A stretch of 40,328 nucleotides of DNA from Leptotrichia sp. oral taxon 879 str. F0557 (GTDB taxonomy: Bacteria; Fusobacteriota; Fusobacteriia; Fusobacteriales; Leptotrichiaceae): positions 1-40,328 of the forward strand of contig NZ_KI271347.1 in the NCBI RefSeq assembly GCF_000469385.1. The letters run 5' to 3'. Numbering within the stretch: position 1 is the first letter of the stretch; every line of letters begins with the position of its first letter. Both the position numbers and the translations under genes were made by a program. Positions 26,360-32,772 of the stretch are shown here, one piece after another. The notes under the pieces were generated by a model. That model saw only the letters and a program-made list of their open reading frames with translations, did not search any database and had not been told where the DNA came from.

Positions 26360-26498
26360 TAAATTTTTATTTGTTAATCATAGATTGTATAATAATTGCG
26401 AGAAATTTAAAATTACTATTTGAATTGTAATGTGGCAGTTTAATTTTAATGTAGTTTTGCTGAATTTGAATAAATAAGAATGCAAAGGAGAATATACA

Positions 26499-27503
26499 GT
26501 GTCAAAAGAAATAAAAGATAATTGGTATGTAGTATTGGGATTGGATTTTTATCCTATTGCTGAGGAAAATGAAGAAATTATAAAGAATAGAATAGAAGAA
26601 AAGAAATCTGAGTGGGAAAGAAGGAAAGTTCGTGCTTATAATAAAGAAAATTTTATAAGATACATTAATTCATACGACACTATAAAAGAGGAAATGTTAG
26701 GGAGTAATAATATAAGAAAAGAATTAATAGAAGATGCCATCGCTCCTGTAGACAATGCTTTAAAAATGGGAGAAGGAAGCATTAAAGTCTTTACAGATGA
26801 TATTATAAAAAAAATTTCAAGGGAAACAAAGAGAAGTGAGAAAGTCGTAAGACAAAGAATTATGGAAAATCCTAATTTTGAATTGTATGATGAAACAATT
26901 TACAATGATTATCTTAACATTATTAAAAATAAGACTGATTTTGAAATAATAGAAAAATCATTAAAAATATTGAATAGCAAAGATATTTATAGCTTTTTGA
27001 GTTCTCAAAATTTAAAATTTGAAACTTTAGATAACAGTATTATAAATAAAGAAAGGAAAAAACTGACAAATCTTCATAATAATATTTCTTCTGCTAAAAA
27101 CAAATTATATAGTCAAATTGAAAATATGGTTAACAATAATGAAGAAAAACAAAAATATGATAAATATTTAAAGTATAGTAAAGTAATGAAAGAGCTAAAT
27201 TATGTAAAAATATACAAAAACGGAACTGTAGGAATTAAACCTGTTCAAAACATCAAAAAAATATTAGGCAATGAAAAAGAAGCAACTAATATTTTTATAG
27301 GCTTTTGTGAAGAAAATAATATTGCATACAATCTTTCGAATAACTCGGATACAGTAATTTCAGATACTTTAGATGATGAAAATGAAAATTTTAAAATTAC
27401 ATCTGATAATAAACAGACTAACTATATGATCAGATATGTTGTGGCTTTAGCAGTATTCGCTTTAGGAGTTTTTGTAATAAATACATATTTTATAGGAATA
27501 TAA
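26499..27503 (+). CDS. Tail-anchored J-like co-chaperone lacking the HPD motif
   Basis: This 334-residue protein starts with a J-domain-like segment (DNWYVVLGLDFYPIAEE, then helices with IEEKKSEWERRKVRAY and FIRYINSYDTIKEEML). The normal HPD tripeptide between helices 2 and 3 is absent. A long helical middle region follows. The C-terminus is one transmembrane helix (YVVALAVFALGVFVINTYF) with only a few residues after it, so the body would be cytoplasmic and tail-anchored. The start is a GTG with AAAGGAG 8 nt upstream. Its position after the GrpE-like and Hsp70 genes suggests it recruits this Hsp70 to the membrane. The J-like assignment rests on the start motif and context only. Confidence 0.55.
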   Translation: MSKEIKDNWYVVLGLDFYPIAEENEEIIKNRIEEKKSEWERRKVRAYNKENFIRYINSYDTIKEEMLGSNNIRKELIEDAIAPVDNALKMGEGSIKVFTDDIIKKISRETKRSEKVVRQRIMENPNFELYDETIYNDYLNIIKNKTDFEIIEKSLKILNSKDIYSFLSSQNLKFETLDNSIINKERKKLTNLHNNISSAKNKLYSQIENMVNNNEEKQKYDKYLKYSKVMKELNYVKIYKNGTVGIKPVQNIKKILGNEKEATNIFIGFCEENNIAYNLSNNSDTVISDTLDDENENFKITSDNKQTNYMIRYVVALAVFALGVFVINTYFIGI

Positions 27504-27513
27504 AAGAATAATT

Positions 27514-27535
27514 ACATAGTATTCTGTGTTTTTTT
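27514..27535 (+). terminator. Terminator after the J-like gene
   Basis: ACATAG (27514-27519) pairs with CTGTGT (27524-27529) through a TATT loop, including one G-U pair, and a T run follows to 27535. Confidence 0.65.
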
Positions 27536-27536
27536 G

Positions 27537-27545
27537 TGTTATAAT
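27537..27545 (+). promoter_or_regulatory. Extended -10 promoter of the HsdS-like pair
   Basis: TGTTATAAT (27537-27545) is an extended -10 located right behind the terminator and 35 bp before the HsdS-like start. The pair therefore has its own transcription unit. Confidence 0.55.
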
Positions 27546-27579
27546 AAATATGGAAAAAATAAAATAAGAAGAGGTAGAA

Positions 27580-28167
27580 ATGAAATTAGGAGATAATGTA
27601 GATATAATAGCGCCATTAAACGTAAAAACGGCTGATTCTGAAACAGGATATTTTTTACTAAATCCAACAATGATAAGCAACGGAAAAATAGAAACTTTTG
27701 ACTATGCAGAAGTTCCAGACAGATATAAAAATGGAAAAAATAAAATAGCCGATAAGTATTTTATAAAAAAGGATGATGTGCTATTTCAAGCTAAAGGAAG
27801 TAAAATAGATGTAGTGTATGTAGATAAGGATTATGAAAAAGTTCTTCCATCAACACTTTATTTTATTTTAAGACCAAATGAAAAAATAAATCCCAAATAT
27901 CTTCAATGGCTTTTAAAAACAGAACTGGTATTATTGTATTTTGAAAAGAAATATAAAACAATGGGGACTGTTAGGGCTGTGAACAAGGGAGACATAGTGG
28001 ACCTGAATGTGAAGATACCCGAAAGAAAAATTCAGGACGAAATGGCTAAAATAATAACAAGTTTTGAAGAGGAAGAATACAGTACAATGAAATATTTAAA
28101 CATAAAAAGAAAGTACATTGAAGAAAGAGTTATTGAAAACAATCAGGTGATAATAGATGAAGAATAA
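27580..28167 (+). CDS. Single-TRD HsdS-like (type I restriction specificity) protein
   Basis: This 195-residue protein looks like one half of a type I specificity subunit. It has one target-recognition domain (about 1-150): KLGDNVDIIAPLNVKT at the start, then DKYFIKKDDVLFQAKGSK, LPSTLYFILRPNEKINPKYL and the end motif VNKGDIVDLNVKIPERKIQ. A single helical conserved region follows. Full HsdS proteins have two such units and about 400 residues. It would bind DNA, probably as a dimer. No hsdR and no intact hsdM are present. The stop codon overlaps the next gene by 11 nt, which indicates tight coupling with that gene. Confidence 0.65.
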   Translation: MKLGDNVDIIAPLNVKTADSETGYFLLNPTMISNGKIETFDYAEVPDRYKNGKNKIADKYFIKKDDVLFQAKGSKIDVVYVDKDYEKVLPSTLYFILRPNEKINPKYLQWLLKTELVLLYFEKKYKTMGTVRAVNKGDIVDLNVKIPERKIQDEMAKIITSFEEEEYSTMKYLNIKRKYIEERVIENNQVIIDEE

Positions 28168-29290
28168 ATTTTTTAAAGTTATGAGCGAAGAACTTGAAAA
28201 TGAAAAAAAATCAAAAAAAATAGATATACTTAAAACATCATTATTTTTATATATGACTGTAATAAGTAAAGTTCTTTATGAAGAACTGGAAGTTTTGAAA
28301 AATAGTAATTATTTATTTTTAGAATATTTAAATAATATAGGTTTTACGTACAATTTAAAAGAAAATTATTTGAAAAATATGAAGAATCTATCAAGTAAAA
28401 TAAAGATATTTGAAGATACCTATAAAGCTATAGAAAGTCGTTTGAACAGGGAAGAGCTGATTGAAGATGCAGGAGCTATGGAAATAGATCTTAAACTAGA
28501 CATTTTCAGAGGACAATGTGTAAAAATAGCTAAGAATTATATTGATAAAATAATCAACAGCGCAGTAATACCTAATGACAACACAGTTCAGCTGTTATCA
28601 GAAATTCTTGGAATAAAAAATAACGAAATTTTATATGCTATAAATTTTTTTGAAGAAAACATGTTTTATGATTACGAAATACCAAAAAATGAAATAGATA
28701 CTATTACTGATATTTTATTTTCCATAGCTAATTTAAAAAAGAAAGAAAAAATATCAATAATTTTAACAAAAGAAATAACATCAAAAGAATTAATATATGA
28801 ATCAATAAAAAATAATAAAAAAGGCATAGTGGAGAAAAGCGTTATTGATTCGTTAACTTTAGAAGAAAAAGAGGGATTAGTAAAGTCAGATAAAATTCAA
28901 TGCGTAATATCTGTACCGTTTAATAATGTATTAAAGAATCAAGTAATAATATTTAACGAAGAAAAAGAAGAAAAAGAACATATATTATTTGTTCAAACAC
29001 AAGATTTTTTTGAAAAAGGGAATGAAAAAATTAAAGTTGAGAACTTTAAGGAATTGTTAAAAATTCTTGATGAAAAAGAGGAAGTTAATGGAGTCTTAAA
29101 ATCAGTTTCCAATGATGCAGTATTAGAGAAAGAATGTAATTTTGATATTTTAAATTATGTCTTTAAAATAAAGGAAAAAATTAATTTGGAAGAATTAATG
29201 GCAGAAAAGGATGAAAGTTATAAAATAATGATAGAAAAAAGAGAAAAATGTGATAAGTTATTAAGAGAATCTTTAGAGGTAAAAAAATAG
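28157..29290 (+). CDS. Unknown protein with an HsdM-like C-terminal half but no methylase motifs
   Basis: This is a 377-residue protein. Residues 1-190 are helical and I do not recognise them. The C-terminal half follows the pattern seen after the catalytic core of type I methyltransferases. DKIQCVISVPFNNVL resembles the 'LIeaVIxLP' strand, then come HILFVQTQDFFEKGNEK, an 'eEi' segment and CNFDILNYV, and finally a charged helix (EELMAEKDESYKIMIEKREK) like the one that contacts HsdS. The SAM-binding DPxCGSG and catalytic NPPY/F motifs are absent, and the core is too short to contain them. It overlaps the HsdS-like gene by 11 nt. A catalytically dead partner of that protein is a plausible reading, but an unrelated function is possible. 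Confidence 0.5.
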   Translation: MKNKFFKVMSEELENEKKSKKIDILKTSLFLYMTVISKVLYEELEVLKNSNYLFLEYLNNIGFTYNLKENYLKNMKNLSSKIKIFEDTYKAIESRLNREELIEDAGAMEIDLKLDIFRGQCVKIAKNYIDKIINSAVIPNDNTVQLLSEILGIKNNEILYAINFFEENMFYDYEIPKNEIDTITDILFSIANLKKKEKISIILTKEITSKELIYESIKNNKKGIVEKSVIDSLTLEEKEGLVKSDKIQCVISVPFNNVLKNQVIIFNEEKEEKEHILFVQTQDFFEKGNEKIKVENFKELLKILDEKEEVNGVLKSVSNDAVLEKECNFDILNYVFKIKEKINLEELMAEKDESYKIMIEKREKCDKLLRESLEVKK

Positions 29291-29315
29291 ACATTATTTT
29301 ATTCCGCTTTTTAGG

Positions 29316-29356
29316 CTTTTTCAATATTTTACAAATCTTTTTTTTAGTGATATAAT
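29316..29356 (+). promoter_or_regulatory. trpS promoter (repeated promoter module, copy 2)
   Basis: TTTACA (29328-29333) and TATAAT (29351-29356) are 17 bp apart. The surrounding 41 bp match the block at 9958-9998 at 38 positions. The leader before trpS is short and shows no T-box or attenuator. Confidence 0.82.
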
Positions 29357-29415
29357 ACAGATATGTTTTTAAAAATATAAGTATCTGTTTAATAATATAA
29401 ATTATGGAGGTTTTT

Positions 29416-30387
29416 ATGAGAAGCTTATCGGGAATACAGCCCAGCGGGATTTTACATATTGGAAATTATTTTGGAGCTATTAAGCAGTTTGTAGAGCTGC
29501 AGGATGAATATGAAGGTTTTTATTTTTTGGCAAATTATCACGCTTTGACGTCTTCACCAAAAGGAGAGGATTTGAAGGCTAATACGATTGGTGTAATTTT
29601 GGACTATTTGGCTTTGGGACTGAATCCTGAAAAATCAACACTGTTTTTGCAGTCGGATGTACCTGAACATGCCGAATTATCTTGGATTTTGTCAAATATT
29701 GCTCCAATGGGGCTACTAGAAAGAGCTCATTCATATAAGGACAAAGTTGCGAAGGGAATCAAACCAAATGTGGGGCTTTTTACTTATCCAATACTTATGG
29801 CTGCTGACATTTTAATGTATTCGCCAGATATTGTGCCTGTTGGAAAGGATCAAAAACAGCATTTGGAAATGACTCGTGATATTGCAACTAAATTTAATGA
29901 AACTTACGGCAAGGAAGTATTTAAATTGCCAAAAGAAAAAATCGTTGAAAATGTAGCGACTGTGCCAGGAACAGATGGTGATAAAATGAGCAAGTCCTAT
30001 GGAAATGTAATAAATATGTTTGGTTCAAAAAAAGCATTGAAAAAACAGATAATGAGCATTGTAACAGATTCAACACCTTTAGAAGAACCAAAAGATCCTG
30101 ATAACAACATCACAAAATTATATGCTCTTTTTGCAACAGAAATGGAAGTAGAAGCACTAAAGGAAAAATTCAGAGCAGGAAACTTTGGATATGGACACGC
30201 TAAAAATGAATTGTTTGATAAATTTATGGATTATTTTTCTCCATTCCAGAAAAAAAGAGAAGAACTGGAAAATAATATGGACTATGTGTATGGAATTTTG
30301 CGAGAAGGTGCAAATAAGGCTAGAAATATTGCAACTGAAAAGATGGATGAAGTTAGAGATGTAGTGGGGCTTTTGAAAAAAAATTAG
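29416..30387 (+). CDS. trpS: Tryptophan-tRNA ligase
   Basis: This cytoplasmic class I aminoacyl-tRNA synthetase charges tRNA-Trp. The 323-residue protein has the normal length. It begins with SGIQPSGILHIGNYFGA, which contains the HIGH-type HIGN motif. It has the tryptophan-pocket region VGKDQKQHLEMTRDIA and the KMSKS loop as DKMSKSYGN, then the helical anticodon-binding part to the C-terminus. GGAGG lies 5 nt before the chosen ATG; an in-frame ATG at 29404 overlaps this site. The gene has its own promoter and appears to be a single-gene unit ahead of the rimP operon. Confidence 0.95.
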   Translation: MRSLSGIQPSGILHIGNYFGAIKQFVELQDEYEGFYFLANYHALTSSPKGEDLKANTIGVILDYLALGLNPEKSTLFLQSDVPEHAELSWILSNIAPMGLLERAHSYKDKVAKGIKPNVGLFTYPILMAADILMYSPDIVPVGKDQKQHLEMTRDIATKFNETYGKEVFKLPKEKIVENVATVPGTDGDKMSKSYGNVINMFGSKKALKKQIMSIVTDSTPLEEPKDPDNNITKLYALFATEMEVEALKEKFRAGNFGYGHAKNELFDKFMDYFSPFQKKREELENNMDYVYGILREGANKARNIATEKMDEVRDVVGLLKKN

Positions 30388-30391
30388 GGGC

Positions 30392-30420
30392 TTGAAAAAA
30401 AAGCGAAAATGTGTTATTAT
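30392..30420 (+). promoter_or_regulatory. Promoter of the rimP-nusA-infB operon
   Basis: TTGAAA (30392-30397) and TATTAT (30415-30420) are 17 bp apart, beginning just after the trpS stop codon. Confidence 0.7.
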
Positions 30421-30445
30421 AGTTATAGAAAATAATTTTAGGTAG

Positions 30446-30465
30446 AGAGTGGGTTAGCCCACTCT
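30446..30465 (+). promoter_or_regulatory. Perfect hairpin in the rimP leader
   Basis: AGAGTGGG (30446-30453) pairs perfectly with CCCACTCT (30458-30465) around a TTAG loop. It is followed by a broken T tract and lies 27 nt before the rimP start. It is by far the most GC-rich stretch locally. A hairpin of this kind before rimP is common in low-GC bacteria and may be a NusA-responsive attenuator. Confidence 0.6.
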
Positions 30466-30492
30466 TTAGTTTTAGATACGAGGTGTAATTTT

Positions 30493-30981
30493 ATGGAACA
30501 AATTTTAAATGAGTTTGAGAAGAAAATCGAATTACATTTAAAAGAAATGAATCTGGAATTGGCAGATTTAGAATATGTAAGAGATGGTGGATATAATTAT
30601 TTGAGGGTATATGTGGAGAAACTGGATGGAACTACGACGCTTGATGATTGTATTGATTTTAGTCGTGAGATTGACGGGATTGCGGATGACTTGATTGAGG
30701 AGAAGTTTTTTCTGGAGGTTTCGACACCTGGGGTTGAGCGTAGATTGAGAAAGCCTAAGGATTTTGTGAGATTTTCGGGAGAGAGAATTAATGTTCAGGC
30801 TAAGAGCAATATTGAAGGAGCGAAGAGGTTTTTAGGAAAATTGGAAAAATTTGAGAATGATACGGTTTTTCTTTTAGATGATAAATTGGAAAAAATAGTG
30901 GAAATACCACTTTCTAAATTAAAGAAAGCAAATTTAATATATGAATTACCAAATGGCATATTAAATAGTGAGGAGGAATGA
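30493..30981 (+). CDS. rimP: Ribosome maturation factor RimP
   Basis: RimP binds the 30S subunit and helps its maturation. The 162-residue protein has the two expected domains: an N-terminal alpha/beta part with LELADLEYVRDGGYNYLRVY and the DCIDFSREIDG helix, and a linker with FFLEVSTPGVERRLRK, the most conserved family motif. A C-terminal small beta-barrel follows (RINVQAKSNIEGAKRFLGKL). It leads the translation operon. Its stop codon overlaps the nusA start by one base (TGATG), so translation is coupled. Confidence 0.93.
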   Translation: MEQILNEFEKKIELHLKEMNLELADLEYVRDGGYNYLRVYVEKLDGTTTLDDCIDFSREIDGIADDLIEEKFFLEVSTPGVERRLRKPKDFVRFSGERINVQAKSNIEGAKRFLGKLEKFENDTVFLLDDKLEKIVEIPLSKLKKANLIYELPNGILNSEEE

Positions 30982-32138
30982 TGAAAGGGCGAGATCAAAA
31001 AATATTTTTGGAAGCACTTGATGAACTTGAAAAAGAAAAGGGAATTTTAAAGGAAGAATTGCTGGAAACAATAGAAACTGCATTGCTTGCGGCATACAAA
31101 AAAAATTATGGTGAAAAGGACAATGTAAAGGTAACAATTAATAGAAATAGTGGAGATGTAAAGGTTTATTCACAAAGACTGATTGTAGAAAACGTAGAAA
31201 ATCCCGAAGAGGAAATTAGTCTGGAAGATGCAATTTCTGTTAAAAAGCGTTCTAAGCTGGGAGATATTCTGGATTTGGAAATTAATGCGGAAAGTTTTAA
31301 GAGAAATGCTATTCAGAATGCAAAACAGATTGTTGTACAAAAAGTCAGAGAGTGTGAAAAAAGAAATATCTTTAATAAATTTAAGGAAATTGAAAATTCA
31401 ATTGTTTCTGCAAATGTTAGAAAGACTGATGAAAAAGGAAATTTGTATGTAGATATAAATGGACTTGAAGCAATTGTACCAGCAAAGGAATTATCGCCAG
31501 TAGATGTATTCAGACAAGGAGATAGAATTAAAATTTATATCGGCGCTGTGGAAGAATCTACAAAATTTACAAAAACTTTTGTTTCAAGAAAATCTGAAGA
31601 ATTACTTCGAGGACTGCTTGAATTAGAAGTTCCTGAAATTTATGAGGAAATTATTGAAATCAGAAACATCGCAAGGGAAGCGGGAAGCCGTTCTAAAGTG
31701 GCTGTTTACTCAAATGATGAGAATCTGGACGTTAAAGGTGCATGTATTGGACGTAATGGGATGAGAATCCAAAACATCATCGATGAACTTTGTGGAGAAA
31801 AAATCGACATTGTTCTTTGGAATGAGGATATAACAGAATTTGTCAAAAATGCCTTGAATCCTGCAGAAGTTCTGTCAGTGGAAATCATTGAAGAAGGCGA
31901 AGAAAATATGAAAGTTGCAAGAGTGCTTGTAGCAGAAAATCAATTATCACTTGCAATTGGTAAAAAAGGTCAAAATTCAAGACTTGCGGCAAGACTGTGC
32001 GGTGTGAAAATTGATATTCATACAGAGCCTGCTGAAATTGATGGATTTGAAGAGTACGAAGAAGATACGGCTTTTAATGATTCATTTGAAGATGAAGCTG
32101 AGGAAAGTGCATTTGCTGGACTTCACGAGGAAGACTAA
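30981..32138 (+). CDS. nusA: Transcription termination/antitermination factor NusA
   Basis: NusA binds RNA polymerase and modulates pausing, termination and antitermination. The 385-residue protein has the polymerase-binding N-terminal domain (1-130, ending near ECEKRNIFNKFKE) and an S1 domain (about 135-200). It then has two KH domains (GACIGRNGMRIQNIIDELCGE and LAIGKKGQNSRLAARLCGV) and a short acidic tail rich in E and D. The acidic C-terminal repeats of E. coli NusA are absent, as in Bacillus. The ATG at 30981 is preferred over the adjacent one at 30978 because AGGAGG ends at 30976. It may regulate its own operon through the rimP leader. Confidence 0.95.
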   Translation: MKGRDQKIFLEALDELEKEKGILKEELLETIETALLAAYKKNYGEKDNVKVTINRNSGDVKVYSQRLIVENVENPEEEISLEDAISVKKRSKLGDILDLEINAESFKRNAIQNAKQIVVQKVRECEKRNIFNKFKEIENSIVSANVRKTDEKGNLYVDINGLEAIVPAKELSPVDVFRQGDRIKIYIGAVEESTKFTKTFVSRKSEELLRGLLELEVPEIYEEIIEIRNIAREAGSRSKVAVYSNDENLDVKGACIGRNGMRIQNIIDELCGEKIDIVLWNEDITEFVKNALNPAEVLSVEIIEEGEENMKVARVLVAENQLSLAIGKKGQNSRLAARLCGVKIDIHTEPAEIDGFEEYEEDTAFNDSFEDEAEESAFAGLHEED

Positions 32139-32202
32139 AATTTGTAAAAATTATAAAAGATAAGTATTGAAAAAGTATCAAACAAGGAGATGATTAGAGA
32201 GT

Positions 32203-32772
32203 TTGGATACATTAATAAAAGAAAAAAAAGAAAGTAACAAACCTGAAAGAATGTGTATTTGCTGCAGGAAAAAAGGTAAAAAGATGGATTTTTTCAGGAT
32301 AACTGAGCAAGACGGAAAATATGTTTACGATAAGGAAATGAAGGTGCAGGCAAGAGGATTTTATGTCTGTAAAACGAATGAATGTATTGAAAGACTGTCA
32401 AAACACAAGAAATATAATGTTGAAATAGAACAGCTTGTACGAATGCTTGAGGAAGTAAAAAAACAAAAGAAAAATATAATTGATATTTTAAAGCCGATGA
32501 AAAATTCTGAATATTTTGTTTTTGGAGTGGAGGAAACAATTAACGGAATAAAGCGTGAAAAAGTAAAGCTTGTTATTATTCCAAAAGATATAAGGGCAAA
32601 ATATATTGAGGAGTTTAAAAAATTAACTGAAAAATTTAATTTTAAAATTGTATTTGTTGAAAAGAAAATTGAATTAATAGAGCTTTTTTCAAGAGATGTG
32701 AATGTTGTCGGTATTTTTGACAAAAAAGTAATCAAAGGAATATTAAGCAAAGTGGAGGTGATGAATGGATGA
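32203..32772 (+). CDS. YlxR-type RNA-binding domain fused to an L7Ae-like domain
   Basis: This 189-residue protein combines two small proteins that are separate in Bacillus (YlxR and YlxQ), in the same place between nusA and infB. Residues 10-85 are YlxR (DUF448), with the RMCICCRKKGKKMDFFRI start and the ARGFYVCKTNECIERLSKHK signature. Residues 95-189 match an L7Ae/L30e-like fold (YFVFGVEETINGIKREKVKL, VGIFDKKVIKGIL). The start is a TTG, with AAGGAG a rather long 13 nt upstream. The first in-frame ATG (32251) would cut into the YlxR domain. It overlaps infB by ATGA. Confidence 0.85.
   Translation: MDTLIKEKKESNKPERMCICCRKKGKKMDFFRITEQDGKYVYDKEMKVQARGFYVCKTNECIERLSKHKKYNVEIEQLVRMLEEVKKQKKNIIDILKPMKNSEYFVFGVEETINGIKREKVKLVIIPKDIRAKYIEEFKKLTEKFNFKIVFVEKKIELIELFSRDVNVVGIFDKKVIKGILSKVEVMNG

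Noticed and set aside
28157-29290. Calling this gene an active N6-adenine methyltransferase
   Set aside because: Neither the SAM-binding motif nor the NPPY/F catalytic motif is visible, and the core is too short to hold them.
29357-29415. Possible T-box or tryptophan attenuator before trpS
   Set aside because: The leader is too short and shows neither the T-box sequence nor a Trp-rich leader peptide.
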